Positions 44,126 through 52,459 of a DNA stretch of 64,000 bases are shown one piece after another; within the stretch, counting starts at the first letter, position 1; each line of letters starts with the position of its first letter. The position numbers were made by a program, and so were the translations under genes. The stretch lies in NCBI GenBank assembly GCA_965216535.1, contig OZ244175.1:2604001-2668000 (forward strand), written 5' to 3'. Under the pieces are notes generated by a model, which had not been told where the DNA came from, searched no databases, and saw only the letters and a list, made by a program, of their open reading frames with translations. This stretch comes from Hoeflea_A sp965216535. GTDB taxonomy: Bacteria > Pseudomonadota > Alphaproteobacteria > Rhizobiales > Rhizobiaceae.

Positions 44126-44956
44126 ATGGCCCGACTTTCAAGCATGCCGCGCTACCAGTCGTTGAGCGAAGAGATCCAGTCGCGGATCGAGGCTGGCGAG
44201 TTTGCAGCCGGCGACCGGTTGCCCAGCGAGGCGGAGCTGTGCAGGGAGCACGGGGTCAGCCGAGGAACTGTCGTCAAGGCCATCGAACAACTGGTGGCGC
44301 AAGGGGTCGCTACGCGGCGACAGGGGTCAGGCACCTTCGTTTCCCGGCAATCCATGCACCGGCGGTCCGGCAAGCTGTTGAGTTTTAGCGAGACCGCAAC
44401 GTCGGAAGGGCGCAATCCAACGCAGAAGGTGCTGATCATCGGGCCCGCAGATGATGCACTGGCGCGCGAATTCCATTGTGAACTGCCTGCGATTTCGCTC
44501 GAGCGGTTGCGCTTTGTCGATGGCAGACCCTGCGCCTACCACCATTCACTGATTCCCGAGCGTATCGCCCGGCAGGTGCCTGCACTGCTTGACGGAAAAG
44601 GGCCCAGCGATCCGCACTTTTCGCTTTATGACGGTTTCGAACGGGCCGGCTGCGGGGTAGTCCGCGCCGAAGAGCGGGTCACGGCCCGGTTGGCGAACGC
44701 CATGGAGATGCGCCTGTTGGAGATTGACGGTCCGGCGGCGGTCATCGTCGTGTTCAGGCGAAGCTTCGACGCCACCGGGACATTGGTCGAAGCGGTGGAA
44801 GCGGTCCACCACAGCGAATTCTACACCTATGACATCAACCTGGTGCGCGGACCCGCCGAGTGGGCGGGAAAGCTGGAACGGGTTCACAGTTTTGAAGCGG
44901 CGGCAAATCGGCAGATCGGAAAGGGATCCGATCCGAATGTAGAAAAGGGAGACTGA
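44126..44956 (+). CDS. GntR/HutC-family transcription regulator with UTRA domain
   Basis: A 276-residue regulator. The GntR winged helix is at about 5-75 (LSEEIQSRIEAGEFAAGDRL, PSEAELCREHGVSRGTVVKA) and the UTRA ligand domain follows (about 95-245) with ERLRFVDGRPCAYHHSLIP and the PAAVIVVFRRSF strands. ATG 44126 is only a few bases past the operator/promoter, so the transcript may be nearly leaderless. The next gene starts one base after its stop, making it the first gene of the nucleoside-type importer operon it probably controls. Confidence 0.9.
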   Translation: MARLSSMPRYQSLSEEIQSRIEAGEFAAGDRLPSEAELCREHGVSRGTVVKAIEQLVAQGVATRRQGSGTFVSRQSMHRRSGKLLSFSETATSEGRNPTQKVLIIGPADDALAREFHCELPAISLERLRFVDGRPCAYHHSLIPERIARQVPALLDGKGPSDPHFSLYDGFERAGCGVVRAEERVTARLANAMEMRLLEIDGPAAVIVVFRRSFDATGTLVEAVEAVHHSEFYTYDINLVRGPAEWAGKLERVHSFEAAANRQIGKGSDPNVEKGD

Positions 44957-44957
44957 C

Positions 44958-45986
44958 ATGAAATTGAGACAGACCTTGATGGGCGGCGCCGCCGCCATGC
45001 TGATGTCCTCGATGGCAATGGCCGCGGATGTGCCGCCGGCTGCCTTGATCATTGCCCAGGGTGGCCTCGGAGACGGTTCGTGGAACGACACCGCTTATGC
45101 AGGCTTTCAAGCGGGGCTTGAAAAGACCGGCGTCGAAGGCCGGCCGGTCGAATCCAAGGACGTCGCTGCCCAGGGCGAAGAAATCATGCGGCGTGCCGCC
45201 GATGGTGGTTTCGGGCTCATCATCAGCCTGGAGTGGATCCACGGCGAGCCGATGGAAAAGCTGGCCGTCGACTACCCGGACAACAACTGGGTCATCATGA
45301 ACCAGACCCGCAAGGGCGATAACGTTGCTTCCGTCGTCTTCGGCGAGCACGAGGGTTCCTATCTGGCGGGTGCGCTGGCCGCGCTCGTGACCACCGACAC
45401 CTCGATCAAGGGCATCAATCCGGAGCCGGTGATCGGCGTCATCGGTGGCGTCAAGGCACCGGGTATCGACAAGTTCATCGTCGGCTTCATCCAGGGCGCC
45501 GAGGCAATCAATCCCGACATCGACGTGAAGGTCGCCTACTCCGACACGTTCGGTGACCCCGCCAAAGGGCAGCAGATGGCAAAAGCCATGTTCGATGACG
45601 GTGCAGACATCGTCTATCAGGTCGCTGGTGGGACGGGCATCGGTATCATTGAAGCCGCCAAGGCCGCCGGCCGTTATGCCATCGGCGTTGATACCGATCA
45701 GGACGGCATGGCGCCCGGCAATGTGCTGACCAGCATGTTGAAACGCGTCGATGTCGCCGTTGAGGATATCATCACCAATTATGCCGCCGGTTCGTTCCCG
45801 GGTGGCGAAGTGATGGATTTCGGCCTGGCGGAAAATGGTGTGGCGCTTTCCGACATGAAGCACACCAAGGATATGATCCCGGCCGAATACCTGGAAAAGG
45901 TCGACGCGCTGAAGGCTGATATCATTGCCGGCAAGATCGACGTTTGGGATGTATCTACGCAGGGTTATCCGGATTTCTTTCAGTAA
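44958..45986 (+). CDS. BMP family ABC transporter substrate-binding protein
   Basis: A 342-residue periplasmic (or lipid-free exported) binding protein with a signal peptide (residues 1-22, MAMAA end). GGLGDGSWNDTAYAG (about 35-49) is the hallmark of the BMP/PnrA family, which binds purine or other nucleosides; VIGVIGGVKAPGIDKFIVGF and QVAGGTGIGIIEAAKAAGRY also fit. With a double ATPase and two permeases downstream this is a nucleoside-type importer. AAAAGGGAGACTGAC is its ribosome binding region, inside the end of the GntR gene. Confidence 0.93.
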   Translation: MKLRQTLMGGAAAMLMSSMAMAADVPPAALIIAQGGLGDGSWNDTAYAGFQAGLEKTGVEGRPVESKDVAAQGEEIMRRAADGGFGLIISLEWIHGEPMEKLAVDYPDNNWVIMNQTRKGDNVASVVFGEHEGSYLAGALAALVTTDTSIKGINPEPVIGVIGGVKAPGIDKFIVGFIQGAEAINPDIDVKVAYSDTFGDPAKGQQMAKAMFDDGADIVYQVAGGTGIGIIEAAKAAGRYAIGVDTDQDGMAPGNVLTSMLKRVDVAVEDIITNYAAGSFPGGEVMDFGLAENGVALSDMKHTKDMIPAEYLEKVDALKADIIAGKIDVWDVSTQGYPDFFQ

Positions 45987-45997
45987 GTCTGGAGCGG

Positions 45998-46020
45998 GGC
46001 GGGGCGTTTTTCGCCCCGCC
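45998..46020 (+). terminator. stem-loop after BMP gene
   Basis: GGCGGGGCG (45998-46006) pairs with CGCCCCGCC (46012-46020), loop TTTTT, between the binding-protein and ATPase genes. No T run follows, so it more probably stabilises the upstream message or attenuates read-through. Confidence 0.6.
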
Positions 46021-46033
46021 GTCGCATTTGACG

Positions 46034-47596
46034 ATGGACAACGTGACCACACGACTTGGCGCGCGAGCGCTGTGCAAGACCTACGGCTCGGTTGAAGCCA
46101 ACCGCGACGTCACGTTCGATGTCGCACCGGGGGAGATCCATGCCGTCGTCGGGGAAAACGGCGCCGGTAAGTCGACGCTGATGCGATGCCTGCAGGGGAT
46201 CGAAAGACCCGATTCCGGAACGATCGTGGTCGACGATCAGCCGGTGCGGTTTACCCAGCCACAGCAGGCGCTCGGTCTCGGCATCGGCATGGTCCACCAG
46301 GAATTCATGATGGCGCCGGATCTGACCCTGCTGGAGAATCTTGTGCTGGGAGACGAGCCTGAGCGGCTTTCCCTAGGGGTACTCTCCCGCATCGATTGGG
46401 CACAGGCTCGCGCGTCCGGTGAGGCGCTTGCGGATCAGGCCGGTGTCAATATCGACTGGGACCGTCGCGCCGGCAGTGCGCCGGTGCATGTTCAGCAATT
46501 CGTTGAAATCCTGCGACTGCTGAGGCGGGGCACGCGAATCCTCATTCTCGACGAGCCGACAGCCGTGCTTGCGCCGCAGCAGGTCAACGATCTGTTCGAA
46601 TTGCTGCGGCGCTTGCGCGAGAGCGGCACCACCATTGTTTTCATCAGCCACAAACTGCGCGAAGTCATGGCGCTGGCCGACCGGGTCACCGTGCTGCGGC
46701 GAGGGGAAGTGACCTATCGGGCGAAGCTGGCGGATACCGATGCGGAAACGATCGCGTCGCATATCGTTGGCGGTGGCGATACGGCCGTTTCGCCGATGCG
46801 GCGGGACGCCGGAACCGAACCCGGAGATATGGTCCTCTCCGTGGCCGGCCTGACGACGCCCTCTGTCGACAAGTCCCACCCTCTTCATGGAGTCGACTTG
46901 ACGGTCCGATCGGGCGAAATCGTCGGCATCGCCGGTGTCGCCGGAAACGGTCAAGACGAACTGGTCGAATGCCTTGTCGGCCTGCGTGCCTGTGGCAGCG
47001 GGCGGATCGATTTGTGCGATCGCGAGGTGACAACCGCCGGCAATGCCGATCGGCGGGCTTTGGGGCTTGCCTACGTTAGCGCCGACCGGCGTCACGAGGG
47101 ATTGGCCATTGATGCGACCGTCGAAGCCAATGTGATTGCCGGAAGCCACCGCAAGGAGACGGTGCGGCGCGGTCCGCTTCTCGACCCGGGTCGTATGCGC
47201 GCCTTGGCCCGAAAACGCCTTGAAGCTCTCGGCGTGAGGTTCGGGACGCTGAACGACAACGCGGCAAGTCTTTCCGGCGGCAATCAGCAACGGCTGGTTT
47301 TCGCGCGTGAAACCGACGGTGATCCGACCTTCATGATGGCTGCCCAGCCGACGCGGGGGGTCGATATCAACGGTATTGACGCCATTCATCGCTTTCTTGC
47401 GGAGTTTCGCGACCGCGGCGGCGCTGTGCTGCTTGTATCGGAGGAACTCGAAGAGTTGCTGGCGCTTTCCGATCGCATCGTGGTGATGTCCGGCGGCCGT
47501 ATCGTCGGATCCGTCGATGGAGCAACCGCGGATGTCCAGTCCATCGGGCGGATGATGGTGCTCGATGACCGGGAGGAGGAGGCGGCGCATGGCTGA
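46034..47596 (+). CDS. nucleoside-type ABC transporter ATP-binding protein (double domain)
   Basis: A 520-residue ATPase with two nucleotide-binding domains. First: GENGAGKST (near 42), LRLLRRGTRILILDEPTAVL; its signature region is degenerate (PVHVQQFVEILRL). Second: GVAGNGQDELVECL, LSGGNQQRLVFARET and AAQPTRGVDINGI, matching the purine/nucleoside importer class (YufO-like). ATG 46034 is the start; the longer frame runs into the BMP gene. It overlaps the first permease by eight bases. Confidence 0.92.
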   Translation: MDNVTTRLGARALCKTYGSVEANRDVTFDVAPGEIHAVVGENGAGKSTLMRCLQGIERPDSGTIVVDDQPVRFTQPQQALGLGIGMVHQEFMMAPDLTLLENLVLGDEPERLSLGVLSRIDWAQARASGEALADQAGVNIDWDRRAGSAPVHVQQFVEILRLLRRGTRILILDEPTAVLAPQQVNDLFELLRRLRESGTTIVFISHKLREVMALADRVTVLRRGEVTYRAKLADTDAETIASHIVGGGDTAVSPMRRDAGTEPGDMVLSVAGLTTPSVDKSHPLHGVDLTVRSGEIVGIAGVAGNGQDELVECLVGLRACGSGRIDLCDREVTTAGNADRRALGLAYVSADRRHEGLAIDATVEANVIAGSHRKETVRRGPLLDPGRMRALARKRLEALGVRFGTLNDNAASLSGGNQQRLVFARETDGDPTFMMAAQPTRGVDINGIDAIHRFLAEFRDRGGAVLLVSEELEELLALSDRIVVMSGGRIVGSVDGATADVQSIGRMMVLDDREEEAAHG

Positions 47597-48650
47597 AGCG
47601 ACGGCCATCGACAGCGGCCGCCTTGGGGCGTTGGCTGAGAGGACGCTGGCCCTGGTCTTTCCATTCGTGGCGGCACTGGTGGTCAGCGGTCTTGTGCTGC
47701 TGGCGGTGGGCGAGAACCCTTTCGATGTTTTCGCGCTTATGGCGCGCGAGGCTTTCGGGTCCGAGCGCCGTATCGCCGCCACGCTGTCTGCCGCCACACC
47801 GCTGCTTTTTACGGCGGTGGCAACGGCCATCTGTTTTCGCTGCGGCGTTTTCAATGTCGGCGTCGAGGGCGCCTTCGTGCTGGCCGGATTGGCAGGAGCC
47901 TTCATCGGCTTCACTCTGCCGGCCGGATTCGGTGTGGCGCTGATTCCGCTGGCCTTCGCTTTCGCTGCTCTGGTTGCAGCACTCTGGCTCTACGTGCCGG
48001 GCCTGTTGCTGGCGCGTTACTCCGTGGACGAGGTGGTTTCCACGCTGATGCTCAATTTCGTGGCACTGGGCATTGCCGGTTATCTGGTCAATGGGCCGCT
48101 TCTGTCGAAGGTGTCTGGCAACAATGTGACACCGCTGATCCATGAAGTTGCGGAATTGCCGCGATTGTTGCCGCCATCGACGCTGCATGCCGGATTTTAT
48201 GTCGGTCTGCTCATGGTGCTGGCCTACGGGTTGTGGACCCGCCGCACACCAAGCGGGTTCGAGGGCGGATTGGTCGGGCTCAATCAACGGTTTTCGCGTG
48301 CCGTCGGCATTTCCGTGCCGGGCGCCATCATCCTGGCCATGGTCCTGTCCGGTATCGTCGCCGGCTTCGGCGGCGCTTCCCATGCGCTTGGTCAATTGCA
48401 CCGGTTCGCGGAAGGATTTTCGCCGGGATATGGCTTTACCGGCATGGCGGTGGCACTGCTTGGCCGCAACACGGCCGTTGGCATCCTCTTCGGGGCCATC
48501 CTGTTCGGCGCTTTGGCGTCGGCCGGCACGACCGTGCAGTTCTTCTCTGACATCCCGCTTGATCTGGTGAACATAGTCGAAGGGACGGTGATGATTTTCG
48601 CCGTCGTCGAAATCAGTCGGTTTGCATGGCGCAGGAGGCGGAGCGGATGA
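47589..48650 (+). CDS. nucleoside-type ABC transporter permease 1
   Basis: A 353-residue inner-membrane permease (BPD_transp_2) with about ten helices. FRCGVFNVGVEGAFVLAGLAG and YSVDEVVSTLMLNFVALGIA are the signature blocks of YufP-type nucleoside permeases, and GYGFTGMAVALLGRN is the conserved late loop. The ATG at 47589 lies inside the ATPase tail. It overlaps permease 2 by four bases. Confidence 0.92.
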   Translation: MAEATAIDSGRLGALAERTLALVFPFVAALVVSGLVLLAVGENPFDVFALMAREAFGSERRIAATLSAATPLLFTAVATAICFRCGVFNVGVEGAFVLAGLAGAFIGFTLPAGFGVALIPLAFAFAALVAALWLYVPGLLLARYSVDEVVSTLMLNFVALGIAGYLVNGPLLSKVSGNNVTPLIHEVAELPRLLPPSTLHAGFYVGLLMVLAYGLWTRRTPSGFEGGLVGLNQRFSRAVGISVPGAIILAMVLSGIVAGFGGASHALGQLHRFAEGFSPGYGFTGMAVALLGRNTAVGILFGAILFGALASAGTTVQFFSDIPLDLVNIVEGTVMIFAVVEISRFAWRRRRSG

Positions 48651-49543
48651 TTGTCGACCAGGTCCTGGCTGCCTCGATGACGATGACCACGCCGATCCTG
48701 CTTGCGGCGATGGGCGGTCTCGTCAACCGTCAGGCGGGGATCGTCAATATCGCCCTGGACGCAAAAATGCTGGTTGGCGCGTTTGTTGCGGTGGTGGTCG
48801 CCTCGGCGACCGGTGGCTGGTTCGTGGCCGTTCTGGCGGCGGCATTCGCCGGAGCGATCGTCGGCTATCTTTTCGCTCTGGTGATCACGCGGGCCGGTGC
48901 CAACATGATCGTTGCCGGGCTTGGTCTCAATGTTTTGGCGGCGGGCATGCTCGGATTCATCCTGAGCTGGGTTTACGATTCCAGCGGCACGCTGCGCTTG
49001 CCGGATGTGATGTTGCTGCCGCGATTTCTGCCGGAATCACTGGAGTCGGTTCCGGTCATTGGTCTGGCGTTGGCGGATCTCGATCCGTTGACGGTCTTTG
49101 CCTGGGCGAGTGTGGCCGCTCTGCCGTTTTTGCTGGCGAGCACCCGGATCGGGTTGTGGATCCGGGCGACCGGCAATGCGCCGCAGGTGGCACGGGCCGT
49201 CGGATTGCCGCAGAACGGGGTGACCGAATTTTCGACCGTCTTTGCCGGTTTCTTCTCCGGCCTCGGTGGGGCGCACCTGGCGCTGGCCTCGATCGGCCTG
49301 TTCAATGAGGGGCTGACGGCGGGACGCGGCTTCATCGCGCTGGCGGCCTTCTATTTCGGCCGCGACCGACCGGTTGTAACCGGGCTTGTCTGCCTGCTGT
49401 TCGGCTTCCTTGAAGCCACCCAGATCCGCATGCAGACCGCCGGTCTGCCACCGAAGCTCGTTGGTACCATCCCCTATCTGTTCGTGTTGATCGCGCTCTG
49501 CGTGGCCGGCATCAGAAGTCAGCAGAGAAAGGCCTTGCCATGA
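48647..49543 (+). CDS. nucleoside-type ABC transporter permease 2
   Basis: A 298-residue YufQ-type permease. The N-terminal block TTPILLAAMGGLVNRQAGIV, then NIALDAKMLVGAF, corresponds to the N-I-x-(L/I)-E/D-G/A loop; RATGNAPQVARAVGLP and LFNEGLTAGRGFIALAAFYF are conserved in the family. ATG 48647 overlaps the stop of permease 1 (ATGA), and its own stop overlaps the isochorismatase-like gene. Confidence 0.92.
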   Translation: MIVDQVLAASMTMTTPILLAAMGGLVNRQAGIVNIALDAKMLVGAFVAVVVASATGGWFVAVLAAAFAGAIVGYLFALVITRAGANMIVAGLGLNVLAAGMLGFILSWVYDSSGTLRLPDVMLLPRFLPESLESVPVIGLALADLDPLTVFAWASVAALPFLLASTRIGLWIRATGNAPQVARAVGLPQNGVTEFSTVFAGFFSGLGGAHLALASIGLFNEGLTAGRGFIALAAFYFGRDRPVVTGLVCLLFGFLEATQIRMQTAGLPPKLVGTIPYLFVLIALCVAGIRSQQRKALP

Positions 49544-50097
49544 CCAGCACCGCGCTGATCGTGATCGACATGCAGAATTCCTTCCTGCACCCGGATGGCG
49601 AGAACAGCTATCCAGAGGCGCAGGACGTGATTGAACCGGTCCGGGCTTTGATCAAGGCGGCGGAGACATCCGGGTGCCTGATCGTGCACACGCTCGACAG
49701 GCATCGTGAAGGTTTTGTCGACTTTGAACAGAAGCGGTTGCCTCACCACTGTGTCGAGGGTGGTTTCGATGCAGCCTACTTCGAAGGGTTCGGTCCGCAG
49801 GGGCGATCGAACGAGATAGAAATCGTCAAGCGGCGCTACAGTGCGTTCTTTGCCACTGAACTTGGCCTGTTCCTCAACGAGCAAGGGATCGAACGGGTGG
49901 TGCTGTGCGGCGTCAAGACCAATGTATGCGTGCGGGCGACCGCCCAGGATGCGTTCGCCAACGGTTTTGAGGTAGTCGTTCCGAAAGACGCGACCAACAG
50001 CAACCGGGATCACCTTGCTGTCGCATCGATTGAGGATATCGACCGGTATATCGGGCGCGTCGTCGACCTGGAGACGGCGAAGGAGTTGCTGTCATGA
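49540..50097 (+). CDS. isochorismatase-family cysteine hydrolase
   Basis: A 185-residue cysteine hydrolase. Catalytic triad residues are visible at Asp10 (IVIDMQNSFL), Lys97 (VKRRYSAF) and Cys130 (CGVKTNVCVRATAQDAF). Members hydrolyse amides such as nicotinamide, N-carbamoyl compounds or ureidoacrylate. Its place inside the nucleoside importer operon, with 4-base overlaps on both sides, suggests an amide or carbamoyl intermediate of base breakdown. Confidence 0.9.
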   Translation: MTSTALIVIDMQNSFLHPDGENSYPEAQDVIEPVRALIKAAETSGCLIVHTLDRHREGFVDFEQKRLPHHCVEGGFDAAYFEGFGPQGRSNEIEIVKRRYSAFFATELGLFLNEQGIERVVLCGVKTNVCVRATAQDAFANGFEVVVPKDATNSNRDHLAVASIEDIDRYIGRVVDLETAKELLS

Positions 50098-50936
50098 CGT
50101 CACTTTGCGTGACCGGATATGGCAGTCTTGACTATGCGGTGACACTGGACGGATTTGCCGTCGGTGACCGGACCACCCTGATCAACGCGCGCGATGCCGC
50201 TGCATGGCCGCGTTGCGGCGGCTGTCCGGCCTATGTGGCTCGTGCGGCGATTGCTGCCTCATGTGATGTCCACGTTGTCTCCTGGATGGGAGACAATGAA
50301 GAGGGGCATCTCTATCGAGACGGTCTCATTTCCGATGGCGTGGACGCGTCAGGCATCGCCTATGTTGCGGCGACGCGCTCACCGACCGCGCTGCTTGTTT
50401 ATCAGGCCGACGGAAGTTGCGCCTGCCTCTACGATCCGGCTCTGGCAGGGGAGGAGCGGTTGACGGAACAACAGCGCGCGCTCATCGCCGAAGCGAGCCA
50501 CCTGTGCATATCCGTCGGGCCGTCGCACTTGATCCATCCGATTATCGATGCGCTATCAGCGGGTACAAAAGTTTACTGGCTGACGAAAAACGACTCGGCT
50601 GCCTTCACACCGGAGAATCGCCGACTGCTTTCAAAGAAGGCCGACGTGGTTTTCTGCAACCGCGCGGAGCGGGGGCTGATTGCTGGAGACAGCGATGCCG
50701 TCGTGATCGAAACACAAGGCAGCGCCGGCGTAGTCGTCGCATCCGGCGACTCGGAAACAGCGATCGAAGTGGAGGCAATTGCAGCAACGGACACGACCGG
50801 GGCAGGCGACACCTTTGCCGGAGCCTTTATCGCCGCCGAGATGAGCGGTGAAACGGACCCGGTAGCCGCCGCCCGCCAGGCCGCTGCCTCGGCTGGAGAA
50901 TTCCTGAGAGCGCGAAGCGCGGGAGGACGAGCATGA
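50094..50936 (+). CDS. PfkB-family sugar/nucleoside kinase
   Basis: A 280-residue ribokinase-fold kinase. The second PfkB signature DTTGAGDTFAGAF (233-245) carries catalytic Asp239; the N-terminal part is less typical, with CGGCPAYVARAAIA (41-54) in place of the usual G-G-x-x-x-N-x-A. It should phosphorylate a sugar or a nucleoside that enters through the importer, before or after cleavage by the phosphorylase encoded next. Four-base overlaps join it to both neighbours. Confidence 0.88.
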   Translation: MTSLCVTGYGSLDYAVTLDGFAVGDRTTLINARDAAAWPRCGGCPAYVARAAIAASCDVHVVSWMGDNEEGHLYRDGLISDGVDASGIAYVAATRSPTALLVYQADGSCACLYDPALAGEERLTEQQRALIAEASHLCISVGPSHLIHPIIDALSAGTKVYWLTKNDSAAFTPENRRLLSKKADVVFCNRAERGLIAGDSDAVVIETQGSAGVVVASGDSETAIEVEAIAATDTTGAGDTFAGAFIAAEMSGETDPVAAARQAAASAGEFLRARSAGGRA

Positions 50937-51670
50937 AAACGGCTTGGTATATCGGCTGTCCGGCCGATGCTGTCGGTGATCGGGCAATTCTGGTCGGAGA
51001 TCCGGATCGTATCGATCGAATCTCGGCGCTGCTCGAGAATGTCGAGTTTCTGCCCGTCAAACGCGGACTGAGAACCATCACCGGCTTCCATTCGGGCAAG
51101 AAAATCACCGTCACCGCCTTCGGCATGGGGGCGCCGATCGCGACCATTGTCCTGCACGAACTGGCGGATCTGGGAGTGAGATATTTCCTGCGTATTGGTA
51201 CAGCCATGTATTTCCCGCCCACCCAGGGCGGTGCGTTTCTCCTGAGCGACCGCGCCCTGTCGTTCGAAAGTACCTCCCGATCCTATGCGCCGGATCCGCA
51301 AGCCTTTCGGGCCGATGCGGCGCTGACGCGGGCCTGCGAACTATCTGCCGAAACCCTGGGTCTCACCACCGCCGTCGGCCTGTTCGCCACCTATGACGCG
51401 TTCTATCGCGACATGTTCGGCATCGATGACGCCGGGCAGGAGCGGGCCGCGCAGAACCGCGAAACCCTGCAGGCAGCGGGCGCGATTGCCGTTGATATGG
51501 AGACCTCGGCGCTGATTACGGCTGCCGGCGCGCTTGGTGTCGGCTTCACCAGTCTCTGCCTTGGGACAGTGAACGCAGCAACTCTGGAGAAACTGCCGGC
51601 TGACGAACTCGCCAGCGGAGAGCGCAATCTGTTCCAGGCGGCATTGGACGGGATTGCGCAGGTCGAGTGA
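50933..51670 (+). CDS. nucleoside phosphorylase (uridine phosphorylase-like)
   Basis: A 245-residue PNP/UDP-superfamily enzyme that would split a nucleoside with phosphate to base and (deoxy)ribose 1-phosphate. GDPDRIDRIS (about 22-31) is the phosphate-binding turn, FGMGAPIATIVLHEL and LRIGTAMYF the next blocks, and AVDMETSALITAAGALG carries the ribose-binding Met-Glu pair. It overlaps the kinase gene (ATGA). The base specificity is not evident from the sequence. Confidence 0.9.
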   Translation: MKTAWYIGCPADAVGDRAILVGDPDRIDRISALLENVEFLPVKRGLRTITGFHSGKKITVTAFGMGAPIATIVLHELADLGVRYFLRIGTAMYFPPTQGGAFLLSDRALSFESTSRSYAPDPQAFRADAALTRACELSAETLGLTTAVGLFATYDAFYRDMFGIDDAGQERAAQNRETLQAAGAIAVDMETSALITAAGALGVGFTSLCLGTVNAATLEKLPADELASGERNLFQAALDGIAQVE

Positions 51671-51686
51671 CAGGACGGAGAAACCG

Positions 51687-52454
51687 ATGAGCGATATTGT
51701 TGAACGCTATTTTGCAACCGTGACCGAGCGCCTGCAAAAGGTCGCTGATACGCAAGCCGATGCAATCCGACAAGCCGCTGAGGTTTGTGCCGCCAGCATC
51801 CTCAACGATAAACTGGTGTTCACGTTCGGAACCGGTCACGGATCGTTTGCGGCCATGGAAATGTTTCCCCGGACAGGAACGGTCACGGGCTTCCGGCCCA
51901 TCGTCGAAAGCTCGATGATCTCGTTTCATCGGGTGCTGGGAGATGGAGGCGCGCGTCAGTATCGCTTTATCCACGGCCGCGAGGGGTACGGCGATGCGAT
52001 CCTGGCTTCCCACCAGCTCGATCCAGGAGACACGATGCTCATCTTCTCCCATTCGGGTCTGAATGCCGTCACGCTCGATATTGCCGTCGGTGCCAAGGAA
52101 CGCGGCATGAAACTGATCGGGGTCACCTCTGTGCCTCATTCGTCTTCGACGCCCTCACGACACTCCTGCGGCAAGCGGCTCTACGAGTTGGCGGATGTTG
52201 TTATCGACACCGGTGTTCCCAAAGGTGACGCCGGCGTGACGGTGGACGGGAGTGAACACCGGGTCGGCGCGACATCTACATCGATCGCCATCGCCGTCGG
52301 CCAGGCAATCAACGCGGCGACCGCCGAGATCATCGTCCAGTCCGGTCGGGAGCCTTACATCATGGTCAGCCCCAACACGACCGAAAAGGCGGCCGCAGAC
52401 ATTCAGAACGACCGCAACTACGCCGAGTTGTGGCGCCGATTGCGGATGCGGTGA
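51687..52454 (+). CDS. SIS-domain sugar isomerase, UPF0309-like
   Basis: A 255-residue protein built around a SIS phosphosugar-binding domain. IVERYFATVTERLQKV, FGTGHGSFAAMEMF, IFSHSGLNAVTLDIA and GVTSVPHSSSTPSRHSCGKR (split for description) follow the UPF0309 family pattern, whose members are thought to isomerise or sense sugar phosphates. GACGGAGA precedes ATG 51687. In this operon it could convert the sugar phosphate released from the imported nucleoside. Confidence 0.87.
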   Translation: MSDIVERYFATVTERLQKVADTQADAIRQAAEVCAASILNDKLVFTFGTGHGSFAAMEMFPRTGTVTGFRPIVESSMISFHRVLGDGGARQYRFIHGREGYGDAILASHQLDPGDTMLIFSHSGLNAVTLDIAVGAKERGMKLIGVTSVPHSSSTPSRHSCGKRLYELADVVIDTGVPKGDAGVTVDGSEHRVGATSTSIAIAVGQAINAATAEIIVQSGREPYIMVSPNTTEKAAADIQNDRNYAELWRRLRMR

Positions 52455-52459
52455 CGGTT